Notes: generated by a model from the letters alone, not told the origin. Positions 26,722 through 36,705 are shown, counted from the stretch's first letter. The stretch is DNA of 64,000 nucleotides from Aquipuribacter nitratireducens (GCF_037860835.1 NZ_JBBEOG010000008.1:91406-155405); one strand, 5' to 3'. Numbers and translations: made by a program.

Positions 26722-27988
26722 CCCCGGCGACGCGCGCGGTCCCGGCAGCCGCGCCGTCGCCGACATGACCTCGCGCCTGGTCGGCGTCCTCGTGCTGCTC
26801 ACCGTGCCCGCGTGGGGGCACGGCGCGCTCGACCAACGCGACCTGCTCGCACCCTGGTGGAACGTGCTGGCGCTCGCCACCGTCGTCGCGCCCGCGGCGT
26901 GGCTCGCGATCCAGTCGGCGCGCCGCCGCGGGGACGTCCGTCCCCCGGCCGTCGTCCTCGCCGCGGGCGTGGCCCTGTGCCTCCTGCTGTGGCCGTACGG
27001 CGTCGTCGACGTCGACGGGGCCGCCCAGGGACTGCCGTGGCTGTGGCTCGTGCTGCCGCTCACCCTGTCCGTGCTGGGGACGCTCGGCTCGGTGCCGGTC
27101 AGCCTCGGCTACGGCCTCGCGGTCGGGGTGGAGTACGCGCTGGTCCGCGTCGAGCCGTACGGCGGCTCCGGGCCCCTCAGCATCGTCCTGCTCGAGGTCG
27201 CCCTCATCACCGCCCTCGCGGCCGGGCCCGCTCTGCTCGTCGTCGCCGCCGGTCGGGCGGCGACCCGCCTCGACGTCATCGCCGCGGAGGCCGCGGCGGC
27301 CAGCGCCGCCGCCGCCCGCGCCAACGCCGCTCTGCAGACCCGGCGGGAGCTCGACGCCACCCTCCACGACACCGTGCTCGCGGCCCTCCACTCCGCCGTG
27401 CGCGACCCGGCGGCGCCAGAGCTGCCCCGCCTCGCCGACCGGGCGCTGCGGACCTTCGGCGAGGCTCCCGAGCGCACGTCGCAAGGGGCGGTCGACCCGC
27501 ACGCGCTCGCGCAGCACCTCCACGACGGCCTCGCGGTCGTCGCGCCCGACGCCGACCTCGACGTCCGGGGCGGGACCGCGGTCCCCGCGGAGGTGGCCCG
27601 CGCCCTCGTCGAGGCGGCGCTCGAGGCCGCCCGCAACGCCCGGCGCCACGGTGGCGGCGCCGGGGCGACGCCGGACATCGCCGTCCACGTCGACGCGACG
27701 ACCGACGGCTCCGGCGTCGCGGTGGTGGTGCGGGACGACGGCGTGGGCTTCGACCCGCGGCTCGTGCCCCCGCACCGCATGGGCCTGGCCGTGTCCGTCC
27801 ACGCGCGCATGGAGCGGGTCGGCGGCCGCGCCGAGGTGGTGACGGCCACGGGCTCGGGCACCACGGTCCGCCTGTCGTGGCGCCCGGCCGCTCCCTCCCC
27901 CGACGGGGGCCCGCCCGCAGGGCCGCTTGCCGAGGACGCGACGGAGACCGACGACGGCGTGCCGACCACCGGGACGACCGAGCCGTGA
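26708..27988 (+). CDS. Sensor histidine kinase (NarL-type partner)
   Basis: The product has 426 residues. There are about five or six membrane segments (to residue 185), an Ala-rich coiled linker, a dimerisation helix with the phosphorylatable histidine (LDATLHDTVLAAL, His220), and an ATPase domain with ALEAARNARRH (N box), DDGVGFDP (G1) and a Gly-rich GSGTTVRL end. GTG at 26708 overlaps the response regulator gene by 14 bp; ATG at 26765 is the alternative. The stop overlaps the next start. Confidence 0.85.
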   Translation: MAAADPGDARGPGSRAVADMTSRLVGVLVLLTVPAWGHGALDQRDLLAPWWNVLALATVVAPAAWLAIQSARRRGDVRPPAVVLAAGVALCLLLWPYGVVDVDGAAQGLPWLWLVLPLTLSVLGTLGSVPVSLGYGLAVGVEYALVRVEPYGGSGPLSIVLLEVALITALAAGPALLVVAAGRAATRLDVIAAEAAAASAAAARANAALQTRRELDATLHDTVLAALHSAVRDPAAPELPRLADRALRTFGEAPERTSQGAVDPHALAQHLHDGLAVVAPDADLDVRGGTAVPAEVARALVEAALEAARNARRHGGGAGATPDIAVHVDATTDGSGVAVVVRDDGVGFDPRLVPPHRMGLAVSVHARMERVGGRAEVVTATGSGTTVRLSWRPAAPSPDGGPPAGPLAEDATETDDGVPTTGTTEP

Positions 27989-29061
27989 TCGGCCAGCTGT
28001 CGGGCCGGGTGGTCGCCCTCGCCACGTGCGGGATCGTCGTGGTCGTGGCGGCCCTCGCCGCGCTGAGCCTCGGCGAGGTCCGCAACGCGCCCGTGTACCT
28101 CCTCGCGCTCCTGCTCGGCGGCGCCTCGGTGGTCACGGTCCTGCTGCCGTGGTCGGCGCAGCGGTCCCGCGCCGTCGCCGTCGCCGTCGCCGTCGCGGTC
28201 GTGGCGGTGGGCCTGCTCGTGGTGGCAGTCCTGCCGGACGGCCGACCCGGCTACGCCCTGTGGTACCCGGCGTTCGTGTGGCTGCCGCTCGCCGGCCTCG
28301 CCCTGCGGGGCTTCCCCGTGCTCGCGGTCACCGGTGCGGTGCTGAGCGGGACCACGACCGTGCTGTGGGCCTGGCAGGAGCCGGAGGCCGCGGCGGTGCA
28401 GGACGGGCTGTACCGGGTCGTGTCGCCGACCGCCGCTGTCGTCGTCGCGGTGGGCATCGCCCACCTCCTGCGCCAGTACGGGCGCGAGGTGCAGCGCGTC
28501 CACGCCGAGCAGCTCGAGGCGGCACGGCTCAGCGCGGGCGCCCACGCGGCGGAGCAGGAGCGGCGCCAGCAGCTGTCCCAGGTCGAGCTCATCGCGGTGC
28601 CGGTCCTGCGGCGGCTGCGCGACGGCGCCCCGGTCGACACCCGGCTGGCGACCGAGTGCCGGCTGCTGGAGGCGGCGGTCCGCGACGGCATCCGCGGTCG
28701 CCACCTCGTCGACCCCGTGGTGCGGGACAGCACGTGGGCCGCCCGCAGCCGCGGGGTCGACGTCACGCTGCTCGACGACTCCGGCACCGAGCCCGGCGCC
28801 GAGCCGCCCCCGGTCGCCGACGTCGTCCGCCGCTGCCTCGTCATGCTCCTCGAGCAGCTGGAGGGCGGCAGCGTGACGGCCCGCCTCGCCGGCCGCGGGA
28901 CCGGCACGGTCGTCGTGGTGGGCCCGAGCGTCGCCGAGCTCGCGGGCGTGTGCCGCCGCGAGGCCGACCGCGTCGAGGGTCCCGTCCGTCTCGTCGTCGA
29001 CCCCGTGGAGCCGGGGGGCAACGAGCTCGTGCTCACCGTGGAGGAGCGCCCGGACCGCTGA
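27985..29061 (+). CDS. Membrane protein resembling a kinase without catalytic motifs
   Basis: The product has 358 residues. Five or six membrane helices are followed by a coiled-coil (QYGREVQRVHAEQLEAARLS) and a cytoplasmic domain with ECRLLEAAVRDGIRGRHLVDP, a segment seen in divergent actinobacterial LuxR-type kinases. I find no phospho-histidine H-box and no GxG nucleotide-binding loops. The GTG overlaps the histidine kinase stop by 4 bp, so it is made with that kinase and may modulate it. The last 29 bp overlap the convergent methyltransferase gene. Confidence 0.65.
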   Translation: MIGQLSGRVVALATCGIVVVVAALAALSLGEVRNAPVYLLALLLGGASVVTVLLPWSAQRSRAVAVAVAVAVVAVGLLVVAVLPDGRPGYALWYPAFVWLPLAGLALRGFPVLAVTGAVLSGTTTVLWAWQEPEAAAVQDGLYRVVSPTAAVVVAVGIAHLLRQYGREVQRVHAEQLEAARLSAGAHAAEQERRQQLSQVELIAVPVLRRLRDGAPVDTRLATECRLLEAAVRDGIRGRHLVDPVVRDSTWAARSRGVDVTLLDDSGTEPGAEPPPVADVVRRCLVMLLEQLEGGSVTARLAGRGTGTVVVVGPSVAELAGVCRREADRVEGPVRLVVDPVEPGGNELVLTVEERPDR

Positions 29062-29905
29062 GCGGTGACACCGCCGCCCACGGCACCTCGACGACCCCCT
29101 CGCGCCACCCTGCAGGGTCGTGCCGGACCGGCCAGCCCACCTCCACCACCCGCGCGACGGACGCCCGCATGCGCTGTCGCGCCCCGAGGGACCCGACGGG
29201 AGCCTCGCGCTCCCACGCCTCGTCCAGCGCCGCGAGGAGGCCGTGGACGCGCTCGCCGGGCACGTTGCGGTGGATGAGGGCCTTCGGCAGCCGCGCCGCC
29301 ACCGCACCCGGGCGGTCCAGGCCCGCGAGCCGCCACGCGAGGACCAGCGAGCGCGGACCGGTGCCGTCGAGCACGACCCACGAGGCGAGCCGCCCCGGTT
29401 CGTCGCACGTCCCCTCGACGACGACGCCGCCGGGCGCGAGCCGGGAGCGCAGCAGCGCCCACGCCGCCGCCACCTCGTGCTCCTCGTACTGCCGCAGCAC
29501 GTTGAACGCGCGCACGAGGACCGGACGCCGGTCCCCGAGCGGCCCCAGCTCGAAGCCCCCGATGTCGAAGCGCGGCCCCGGGAGGTCCGGGTCGACGAGC
29601 GCCCGCGCGGCGGCCACCCGCTCCGGGTCGATCTCGAGGCCGTGGACGTCGACGTCGGGCCGCACGACCGCGAGCCGCTGCGCGAGCTCGACGACCGTCA
29701 CGGGGTGCCGGCCGTACCCGAGGTCGACGACCAGCGGGTCGAGGGCGTCGCGCAGCGACGCGCCGTGACGGCGCACGAGCCACCGGTCGACGCGCCGCAG
29801 GCGGTTGGGGGCGGTCGTGCCCCGCGTCACCCGTCCCGCCGGCGCCCCGGCGGGACGGCCCCGCGGGCGCGGCCGCCGGTCCGGGCGGGGGGACGGCGCG
29901 GCCAC
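29033..29905 (-). CDS. Class I SAM-dependent methyltransferase
   Basis: The product has 290 residues. The motif I region [18 protein letters not shown], the acidic residue at the end of strand 2 ([14 protein letters not shown]) and a late strand [15 protein letters not shown] support a Rossmann methyltransferase. The substrate is unknown. The start is taken as GTG at 29905; internal GTG codons are possible, because the first 40 residues are Arg/Pro-rich. It is divergent from mshA with a 63-bp gap. Confidence 0.75.
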   Translation of the reverse strand: MAAPSPRPDRRPRPRGRPAGAPAGRVTRGTTAPNRLRRVDRWLVRRHGASLRDALDPLVVDLGYGRHPVTVVELAQRLAVVRPDVDVHGLEIDPERVAAARALVDPDLPGPRFDIGGFELGPLGDRRPVLVRAFNVLRQYEEHEVAAAWALLRSRLAPGGVVVEGTCDEPGRLASWVVLDGTGPRSLVLAWRLAGLDRPGAVAARLPKALIHRNVPGERVHGLLAALDEAWEREAPVGSLGARQRMRASVARVVEVGWPVRHDPAGWREGVVEVPWAAVSPLSGPGAPPR

Positions 29906-29968
29906 CCCCCGAGCGTAGGAGCCGGGACCCCGCGCGCCGAGGCGTCCGGGCGGGCGTACGGTCGGCCC

Positions 29969-31303
29969 GTGGCGCACCACTCCCCCGACGTGCGGCGGGT
30001 CCTCATGGTCTCGGTCCACACGTCCCCGCTCGAGCAGCCGGGTACGGGTGACGCGGGCGGCCTCAACGTCTACGTCGTCGAGCTGTCGCGGCGGCTCGCG
30101 GCCCGGGGCGTGGCCGTCGAGGTCGCGACCCGCCGCACGAGCTCGTCGCAGCCGGAGCTCGTCGAGCTCGAGCCCGGCGTCCACGTCCGGCACGTCGACG
30201 CCGGGCCGTACGACGGCCTCGCGAAGGAGGACCTGCCGGGGCAGCTGTGCGCGTTCTCCGCCGGCCTCATGCGGGTCGCCGCCCGCGTCCCCGCGGGTCA
30301 CCACGACGTCGTGCACACCCACTACTGGCTGTCGGGCCAGGTCGGCTGGCTGTTCGCCGAGCGCTGGGGTGTCCCGCTCGTCCACACGATGCACACGATG
30401 GCGAAGGTGAAGAACGCCTCCCTCGCCGACGGGGACACCCCTGAGCCGTTCGGCCGGGTCATCGGCGAGCAGCAGGTCGTCGAGGCCGCGGACCGCCTCG
30501 TGGCGAACACGCAGGAGGAGGCCGACGACCTCGTCCGCCACTACGGAGCCGACCCGCGCCGCACGGGCGTGGTGGAGCCCGGGGTCGACCTCGACGTGTT
30601 CCGGCCCGGCTCCCGCGCCCGGGCCCGCGCCCGCCTCGGTCTGCCGCCCGACGCCGACGTGCTCCTCTTCGTCGGCCGGCTCCAGCCGCTGAAGGCACCG
30701 GACGTCCTCGTGGCGGCCGCCGCCCACCTGCGCCACCGCCGAGCGGGAACCGGACGCCCGCTCGTCGTCGCGGTCCTCGGCGGCCCGAGCGGGACCGGCC
30801 TCGCCCGGCCGACCGCGCTGCTCGAGCAGGCGCGGGCGCTCGGCGTCGACGACGTCCTCCGCACCTCCCCGCCCGTCCCGCGGCCCGCGCTCGCCGACTG
30901 GTACCGGGCGGCCGACCTCGTGACCGTGCCGTCGTACAGCGAGTCGTTCGGGCTCGTCGCGCTGGAGGCGCAGGCGTGCGGGACACCGGTCGTGGCCGCC
31001 GCCGTGGGCGGGCTGCGCCGGGCCGTCGTCGACGGGACCACCGGTGTGCTCGTCGACGGCCACGACCCGGTGATCTGGGCGGACGCCCTGGAGGCCTTGC
31101 TGGCCGACGAGACCCGGCGGGCCCGGCTCGGCGCCGCGGCCGCGCGTCACGCCGCCGGCTTCGGCTGGGACGTCACCGCCGAGCGGGTCCTCGCCGAGTA
31201 CCGCCGCGCCGTCGCCGACTTCCGCCGGTACCCGACGCCCGCGCCCGCCGCCGCCGTCACCGGCCTGCCCGCGGAGGGCGGGCGGCTCGAGGCCTCCGGG
31301 TGA
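29969..31303 (+). CDS. mshA: D-inositol-3-phosphate glycosyltransferase MshA
   Basis: The product has 444 residues, a GT-B glycosyltransferase of family 4. [11 protein letters not shown] binds inositol phosphate/UDP-sugar, [10 protein letters not shown] and [14 protein letters not shown] follow, and the EX7E motif lies in [19 protein letters not shown]. It starts mycothiol synthesis by joining GlcNAc to inositol-3-phosphate. It is followed by the ybjN-like gene (4-bp overlap) and gpmA, the same order as in Mycobacterium (Rv0486 to Rv0489). Confidence 0.95.
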   Translation: MAHHSPDVRRVLMVSVHTSPLEQPGTGDAGGLNVYVVELSRRLAARGVAVEVATRRTSSSQPELVELEPGVHVRHVDAGPYDGLAKEDLPGQLCAFSAGLMRVAARVPAGHHDVVHTHYWLSGQVGWLFAERWGVPLVHTMHTMAKVKNASLADGDTPEPFGRVIGEQQVVEAADRLVANTQEEADDLVRHYGADPRRTGVVEPGVDLDVFRPGSRARARARLGLPPDADVLLFVGRLQPLKAPDVLVAAAAHLRHRRAGTGRPLVVAVLGGPSGTGLARPTALLEQARALGVDDVLRTSPPVPRPALADWYRAADLVTVPSYSESFGLVALEAQACGTPVVAAAVGGLRRAVVDGTTGVLVDGHDPVIWADALEALLADETRRARLGAAAARHAAGFGWDVTAERVLAEYRRAVADFRRYPTPAPAAAVTGLPAEGGRLEASG

Positions 31304-31863
31304 GCGACGCCTGGTCGGCGGTGCTCGCGTGGTGCGAGGAGGCCGGCGTCGACCACGAGCCCGGCGCCCGCGAGGGCGAGGTCGTCGTCCGGCTGCCGGG
31401 TGAGCACCGCCTCACGACGACGGCGTCCGTGCTCGTCGGCGACCGCTCGCTCAGCCTGTCCGCCTTCGTCGTGCGGCACCCGGAGGAGAACACCGAGGCG
31501 GTGCTGCGGTGGCTCCTGCGCCGCAACGCCCGCCTCCGCGGGGTCGCCTTCGCCGTCGACGGCGACGGGGACGTCTTCCTCGTCGCGCGGCTGCCGCTCG
31601 TCGCCGTGGTGCCGGACGTCCTCGACGAGCTGTTCGGGACCGTGCTCGCGACCGCGGACGACGCCTTCGACGAGCTGCTGCGGCTCGGTTTCGCCGGCAG
31701 CATCCGCCGGGAGGCGCGATGGCGCGCCGAGCGGGGCCTCGACGCCCGCAACCTCGCCGCGTTCTCGCGGCTCCTCGACGACGACGGGGAGGACGACGGG
31801 GAGGACGACGGGGAGGACGACGGGGGCGACGACCGGGACGCGGACGGACGCGACGCGCCCTGA
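31300..31863 (+). CDS. YbjN-domain protein with acidic repeat tail
   Basis: The product has 187 residues. The YbjN fold spans residues 1-155, a putative bacterial sensory or type III chaperone-like domain ([20 protein letters not shown]). The C-terminal tail consists of repeated DDGE units encoded by a 12-bp direct repeat (gacgacggggag) near 31785-31830, followed by [12 protein letters not shown] overlaps the mshA stop. It corresponds in position to Rv0487. Function unknown. Confidence 0.85.
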   Translation: MSDAWSAVLAWCEEAGVDHEPGAREGEVVVRLPGEHRLTTTASVLVGDRSLSLSAFVVRHPEENTEAVLRWLLRRNARLRGVAFAVDGDGDVFLVARLPLVAVVPDVLDELFGTVLATADDAFDELLRLGFAGSIRREARWRAERGLDARNLAAFSRLLDDDGEDDGEDDGEDDGGDDRDADGRDAP

Positions 31864-31885
31864 CCCGCCTGCCAGGATGGCGCGC

Positions 31886-32644
31886 ATGAGCGACACCTTC
31901 ACCCTCGTCCTGCTCCGCCACGGCGAGAGCGAGTGGAACGCGAAGAACCTCTTCACCGGCTGGGTCGACGTGCCCCTGTCGGAGAAGGGACGGCAGGAGG
32001 CCGTCCGCGGCGGCGAGCTGCTGAGCGAGGCCGGGGTCCTCCCGGACGTCTGCCACACGTCCGTCCTGCGCCGCGCGATCATGACGGCGAACCTCGCCCT
32101 CGACGCGTGCGAGCGGCACTGGGTGCCCGTGAAGCGGTCGTGGCGTCTCAACGAGCGGCACTACGGCGCGCTGCAGGGCAAGGACAAGAAGCAGACGCTC
32201 GAGCAGTTCGGCGAGGAGCAGTTCATGCTGTGGCGCCGCTCGTACGACGTGCCGCCGCCGCCCATCGACCCCGGCGACGAGTACGCCCAGACCGGCGACC
32301 CGCGCTACGACGACATCGACGGGACGATGCCGAGCGCGGAGTGCCTGAAGGACGTCGTCGAGCGGATGCTGCCGTACTGGCGCGACGCCGTCGTGCCGGA
32401 CCTGCGGGCCGGCGAGGTGACGCTGCTCGCGGCCCACGGCAACTCCCTGCGCGCCCTCGTCAAGCACCTCGACGGCATCGACGACGACACCATCGCCGGG
32501 CTCAACATCCCGACCGGCATCCCGCTCGTCTACGAGCTGGAGGACGTCGACGGCGAGCTCCGGCCCGTCGAGCGGGGCGGGCGCTACCTCGACCCGGACG
32601 CCGCCGCCGACGCCATCGAGGCGGTCGCGAACCAGGGTCGCTGA
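31886..32644 (+). CDS. gpmA: 2,3-bisphosphoglycerate-dependent phosphoglycerate mutase
   Basis: The product has 252 residues. The catalytic [10 protein letters not shown] with the phosphohistidine lies at the N-terminus, [14 protein letters not shown] in the middle, and the second histidine in [10 protein letters not shown]. It interconverts 3- and 2-phosphoglycerate. I prefer ATG at 31886; an ATG three codons earlier (31877) is possible. It converges on phoU with a 3-bp gap. Confidence 0.95.
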   Translation: MSDTFTLVLLRHGESEWNAKNLFTGWVDVPLSEKGRQEAVRGGELLSEAGVLPDVCHTSVLRRAIMTANLALDACERHWVPVKRSWRLNERHYGALQGKDKKQTLEQFGEEQFMLWRRSYDVPPPPIDPGDEYAQTGDPRYDDIDGTMPSAECLKDVVERMLPYWRDAVVPDLRAGEVTLLAAHGNSLRALVKHLDGIDDDTIAGLNIPTGIPLVYELEDVDGELRPVERGGRYLDPDAAADAIEAVANQGR

Positions 32645-32647
32645 GGC

Positions 32648-33319
32648 TCACACCGGGGGCAGGCCCGGGCCGCCGACGCGGTCCGGGTCCTCCCCCGTGA
32701 TCTGGTACACCACCTGGTTGGCGACGTTGACGGCGTGGTCGGCGAACCGCTCGTAGAAGCGGCCGATGAGCGTGACGTCGATGGCGGTCGACACCGCCTC
32801 GTCCCAGCGCGGGGACAGCATGACGGTGAAGAGCTCGCGGTGCAGGCGGTCCATCTCGTCGTCGATGCGGTCGACCTCCCGCGCGAGCCGGCTGTCGTTG
32901 CGCGCGAGGACGTCGCCGGTCTTGAACGCGATGCGCTCCGCGACGTCACCCATCGACTCCACGTGACGGCGGACGGCGTCCGGCACGACCGGCTCGGGGT
33001 ACTTCAGGCGCGTGACCTGGGCGAGGTGGCGGGCGAGGTCCCCCATCCGCTCGAGGTCGGCCGTGATCCGCAGGCCCGCGACGAGCTTGCGGAGGTCGCC
33101 GACGAGGGCGCCGTGGCGGGTCATCATCGAGATGATCTGGTCGTCGAGGGTCCACTGCCACGCGTCGACGCGGTCGTCCTCGGCGATCACCGCCTCGGCG
33201 AGCTCGAGGTCGCCGTGGAGCAGGGCGAACGACGCCCTGGAGATGGACTGCGCGACCAGCCCCGTCATCTCGACCGTCCCCGACACGAGCGAGGCGAGGT
33301 CCTCGTCGAACCTGCTCAC
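32648..33319 (-). CDS. phoU: Phosphate signalling protein PhoU
   Basis: The product has 223 residues in two three-helix bundle repeats. The metal-binding motifs are present in both halves (DLERMGDLARHLAQ and FYERFADHAVNVANQ; E/DxxxD). PhoU links PstSCAB to the SenX3 kinase and represses the Pho response when phosphate is ample. GTG at 33319 gives a normal PhoU N-terminus, MSRFDEDLASL. It is divergent from senX3, with 110 bp between the starts. Confidence 0.95.
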   Translation of the reverse strand: MSRFDEDLASLVSGTVEMTGLVAQSISRASFALLHGDLELAEAVIAEDDRVDAWQWTLDDQIISMMTRHGALVGDLRKLVAGLRITADLERMGDLARHLAQVTRLKYPEPVVPDAVRRHVESMGDVAERIAFKTGDVLARNDSRLAREVDRIDDEMDRLHRELFTVMLSPRWDEAVSTAIDVTLIGRFYERFADHAVNVANQVVYQITGEDPDRVGGPGLPPV

Positions 33320-33429
33320 GTCTCACCATCCTGGTGCACCACGGCGTCCCTGTCCCGTCCTGGTACGTACGACGGCCCGGACGGCGGCACGGCCCGCCGC
33401 CGTCGGCCGCACCCGTAGGCTGCCACGAC

Positions 33430-34638
33430 GTGGCCGCAGCGGACGTCGTCCTCGTCGTCGTCGCCGTGTCGGCCGGTGCCGTCCTCGCCCTCGTCGCCGC
33501 GTTCGCGCTCGGCGTCCGCTGGGCGTCGCCGTCGAGCGGGCGTCGCACGCGGCCCGGCGCCGTCGACGTCATGGCCCGGGCGCTGGAGGAGACCGACCGT
33601 CCGCTGCTCGTCGTGACGCGCGGGGCGCGCGTCGTCCACGCGTCCCGCGAGGCGGTCGGCCTCGGTCTCGTGCGGGCCGGGTTCCTCACCCACGACGAGG
33701 TCCGCGACATCGTCCGCGCCGCGCTCGAGGCCCCCGGCGACCGCCCCGGTGGGGTCGAGCACCGCCTCGCGCTGTCCCGCGGCCCGCTCGGCCCCGGCAC
33801 GGTCGAGGTGCGGCTCGTCGTGCGGCGCCTCGACGCCGACCACGTGCTCCTCGACGTCGAGAACCGCAGCGAGGCGATGCGCGTGGAGGACGTGCGGCGC
33901 GACTTCGTCGTCAACGTCAGCCACGAGCTCAAGACCCCCGTGGGCGCCATCAGCGTCCTCGCCGAGACGCTGGAGTCCGCGGCCGACGACGCCGACGCCG
34001 TCCGGCGCTTCTCGGGCCGGCTGCGGCAGGAGAGCCACCGCCTCGAGCGGCTCGTCGCCGACGTCGTCGAGCTGTCGCGGGTGCAGGTGGTCGACCGGCC
34101 GGGCGCGCGCGACGTGGTCCGCCTGGACGACGTCGTCGACGACGCCCTCGACCAGGTCCGCGTGACCGCCGACGAGGCGGGCATCGCCCTCGCCCGCTCC
34201 CGTCCCTCCGACGTCCGGGTCGTAGGGGACCGGGAGCTGCTCACCACCGCGGTCCGCAACCTGCTGTCGAACGCGGTCGCCTACAGCCCGGGCGGCACGC
34301 GGGTGTCGGTGGCGGTCGGGCGACGTGACGGCCTCGCCCTCGTGCAGGTCACCGACCGCGGGATCGGCATCCCGGTGCAGGAGCAGGAGCGCGTCTTCGA
34401 GCGCTTCTACCGCGTGGACCCGGCCCGCTCCCGCCGCACCGGCGGCACGGGGCTCGGCCTCGCGATCGTCAAGCACGTCGCCGAGGACCACGGCGGCGAC
34501 GTCACGCTGTGGAGCCGCCCCGGCCAGGGCTCGACGTTCGGCCTGCGGCTGCCCGATGCGGACTCCCCCGCCCCGAGGGGGCATGATTCGCCCGACGCCG
34601 GACCACCCCGCAGCGGCACCCCCGGAGGACACGAGTGA
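33430..34638 (+). CDS. senX3: Sensor histidine kinase SenX3/PhoR
   Basis: The product has 402 residues: one N-terminal membrane segment (4-30), a PAS-like domain (50-150), the H-box VNVSHELKTPVGA, and an ATPase domain with NLLSNAVAYSP (N box), VTDRGIGIP (G1), FERFYRVDPARSRRTGGTGLGL (F and G2). It phosphorylates RegX3 under phosphate limitation. The start is GTG at 33430. The stop overlaps the regX3 GTG by 4 bp. Confidence 0.93.
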   Translation: MAAADVVLVVVAVSAGAVLALVAAFALGVRWASPSSGRRTRPGAVDVMARALEETDRPLLVVTRGARVVHASREAVGLGLVRAGFLTHDEVRDIVRAALEAPGDRPGGVEHRLALSRGPLGPGTVEVRLVVRRLDADHVLLDVENRSEAMRVEDVRRDFVVNVSHELKTPVGAISVLAETLESAADDADAVRRFSGRLRQESHRLERLVADVVELSRVQVVDRPGARDVVRLDDVVDDALDQVRVTADEAGIALARSRPSDVRVVGDRELLTTAVRNLLSNAVAYSPGGTRVSVAVGRRDGLALVQVTDRGIGIPVQEQERVFERFYRVDPARSRRTGGTGLGLAIVKHVAEDHGGDVTLWSRPGQGSTFGLRLPDADSPAPRGHDSPDAGPPRSGTPGGHE

Positions 34639-35315
34639 CCCGCATCCTGGTCGTGGAGGACGAGCCGTCGTTCCACGAGGCGCTGTCGTACCAGCTCGAG
34701 CGCGAGGGCTACGAGGTCGGGGTCGCCGAGACCGGCGACGACGCCATCGGGACCTTCGACCGGGAGGGCGCGGACCTCGTGCTGCTCGACCTCATGCTGC
34801 CCGGTCTGCCCGGCACGGAGGTGTGCCGCCGGCTGCGCTCCCGCAGCCGCGTCCCGATCATCATGCTGACGGCGAAGGACACCGAGGTCGACAAGGTGGT
34901 CGGTCTCGAGCTCGGCGCCGACGACTACGTGACGAAGCCGTACTCCGTCCGCGAGCTCGTCGCGCGCATCCGCGCGGTCCTGCGCCGGCACGAGGACACC
35001 GACCCGGGCGCCGGCGCCCTCGTCGAGGCGGGCCCGGTCCGGATGGACGTCGACCGGCACGTGGTGAGCGTCGACGGGCAGCAGGTGGCGCTCCCGCTCA
35101 AGGAGTTCGAGCTGCTCGAGCTCCTCGTCCGCAACGCCGACCGGGTCCTCACCCGGGCGCAGATCATCGACCGGGTGTGGGGCGCGGACTACGTCGGCGA
35201 CACCAAGACCCTCGACGTCCACGTCAAGCGCCTGCGCGCGAAGGTCGAGCCCGACCCGTCGCGGCCGCGGCACATCGTGACGGTGCGCGGCCTCGGCTAC
35301 AAGTTCGAGACCTGA
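34635..35315 (+). CDS. regX3: Phosphate response regulator RegX3/PhoP
   Basis: The product has 226 residues. The receiver contains acidic pocket E8/D9/E10, phosphoacceptor D52 (LVLLDLMLPG) and K101 (YVTKPY). The OmpR-type winged helix has LPLKEFELLELLVRNADRVLT and DTKTLDVHVKRLRAKV. It is expected to bind the PHO boxes at 11.06 and 14.81 kb. It is translationally coupled to senX3, as in Mycobacterium (Rv0490-0491). Confidence 0.95.
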   Translation: MTRILVVEDEPSFHEALSYQLEREGYEVGVAETGDDAIGTFDREGADLVLLDLMLPGLPGTEVCRRLRSRSRVPIIMLTAKDTEVDKVVGLELGADDYVTKPYSVRELVARIRAVLRRHEDTDPGAGALVEAGPVRMDVDRHVVSVDGQQVALPLKEFELLELLVRNADRVLTRAQIIDRVWGADYVGDTKTLDVHVKRLRAKVEPDPSRPRHIVTVRGLGYKFET

Positions 35316-35333
35316 CGCGCCTCGGTCCCCGCG

Positions 35334-35978
35334 TCAGCTCGTCGCCGGCGAGGGCTCCTCGCTCGGCTCCAGCGCCTCGTCCGTCGGCTCCCCGGTCGCC
35401 TCACCGGTCGCCTCACCGGTCGGCTCGCCCGTCGGCTCCACGACACCGGCGTCGGGGTCGGTGCTGTCCTCGCCCGGCTGGCCGGCGGCCGGTGGGGGCG
35501 TGATGCCCTCGTAGGGGCCCTCGGGCAGCTGGACGGGCACCTGGAGCGTCACGGCGCCCGTCGCCTCGTTCGTCACCCGGAGGTCGACGTAGGAGCCGGG
35601 CGCGCCGTCGACGGAGTCGACGACCACCTGCTCGCCGTCCGGGGTGCCGAGCAGGACGCTCTCGCCCGCGTCGAGCTCGACGACGATGCTGCTCCCGCCC
35701 ACCTCGAGGAGGACGTCGGTCGCCTCGTCGCTGCGGCTCACGAGGGCACCGGCGACGACGCCCGGCTCGCCCTCGCCGTCGGACACGACGAGCACGTTGC
35801 GCACGAGCACGTCGCCGAGGTCCGCGTTGATCCCGTCGGAGGCCGAGTACGGCTCGAGGGTGACGTCCGGCGACCAGAACGAGCACCCGCCGAGGAGCGT
35901 CGCGGCGGCGAGCGCGCCGGCCCCGACGACGAGGCGACGGGACGATCGGGTCCGGGCAGCGGGGCGCGACGGCGACAT
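35334..35978 (-). CDS. Lipoprotein of unknown function with acidic repeat tail
   Basis: The product has 214 residues. A lipobox LLGGC lies near residue 28. The middle is a beta-rich domain (VLVRNVLVVSDGEGEPGVVAG) of the type found in actinobacterial lipoproteins upstream of carD and copper-chaperone-like PCuAC folds; no Met/His metal site is evident. The tail repeats EPTGEPTGEATGEATGEP. ATG at 35978 is used because it starts the signal peptide. It is divergent from carD. Confidence 0.75.
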   Translation of the reverse strand: MSPSRPAARTRSSRRLVVGAGALAAATLLGGCSFWSPDVTLEPYSASDGINADLGDVLVRNVLVVSDGEGEPGVVAGALVSRSDEATDVLLEVGGSSIVVELDAGESVLLGTPDGEQVVVDSVDGAPGSYVDLRVTNEATGAVTLQVPVQLPEGPYEGITPPPAAGQPGEDSTDPDAGVVEPTGEPTGEATGEATGEPTDEALEPSEEPSPATS

Positions 35979-36222
35979 CACGGTGGCGATGCTATCGAGT
36001 GCGCCCGACCGCACCCGCGGAGCACCGCCGACGCAGCCGCGCCGGAGCGTTCCGAGGAGGGGCGAAGAGGCCGCAGAGACGCGCGCGTAGCGCGCCAGGT
36101 CCCTCCGTGTCAAGAGGTCCTGACACCGGCCTCAGCGCCCTGACCAGCACAGATGATCGTCCGCGATCTTCACCGCACCTCCGCGCGGTGATACCCTTCT
36201 CGTCGGAAAGGGGCATACAGCT

Positions 36223-36705
36223 ATGGCGTTTGCAGTGGGCGAGACCGTCGTCTATCCACACCACGGAGCGGCCCTCATCGAGGCCGTCGAGACCCGGACC
36301 ATCAAGGGGGTGGAGAAGTCGTACCTCGTCCTCAAGGTCGCCCAAGGTGACCTGACGGTGCGCGTCCCCGCCGAGAACGTCGACCTCGTCGGCGTGCGCG
36401 ACGCCGTGGGCAAGGAGGGCCTCGACCGGGTCTTCTCCGTCCTGCGCTCGCCCCAGGCGGAGGAGCCGACCAACTGGTCGCGGCGCTTCAAGGCCAACCA
36501 GGAGAAGATCGCCTCGGGCGACGTCATCCGCGTGGCCGAGGTCATCCGCGACCTCCACCGCCGCGACGGGGACAAGGGCCTGTCCGCCGGCGAGAAGCGC
36601 ATGCTCGCCAAGGCGCGCCAGATCCTCGTCTCGGAGCTCGCCCTGTGCGAGAAGACGGACGAGGTGGCCGCGGAGACCATGCTCGACGAGGTCCTCTCCT
36701 CCTGA
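36223..36705 (+). CDS. carD: CarD-family RNA polymerase-binding regulator
   Basis: The product has 160 residues. The N-terminal RNA polymerase-interacting Tudor-like domain is [20 protein letters not shown]. The C-terminal helical DNA-binding domain has the conserved tryptophan W85 ([11 protein letters not shown]) that wedges into the -10 upstream fork. It stabilises open promoter complexes, chiefly at rRNA promoters. A -10-like GATACCCT lies 25-35 bp upstream with GAAAGGGG as ribosome-binding site. Confidence 0.96.
   Translation: MAFAVGETVVYPHHGAALIEAVETRTIKGVEKSYLVLKVAQGDLTVRVPAENVDLVGVRDAVGKEGLDRVFSVLRSPQAEEPTNWSRRFKANQEKIASGDVIRVAEVIRDLHRRDGDKGLSAGEKRMLAKARQILVSELALCEKTDEVAAETMLDEVLSS

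Noticed and set aside
33320..33429. PHO box between phoU and senX3
   Set aside because: CACC-containing words are present, but no 11-bp direct repeat of the GTTCACC type could be aligned.
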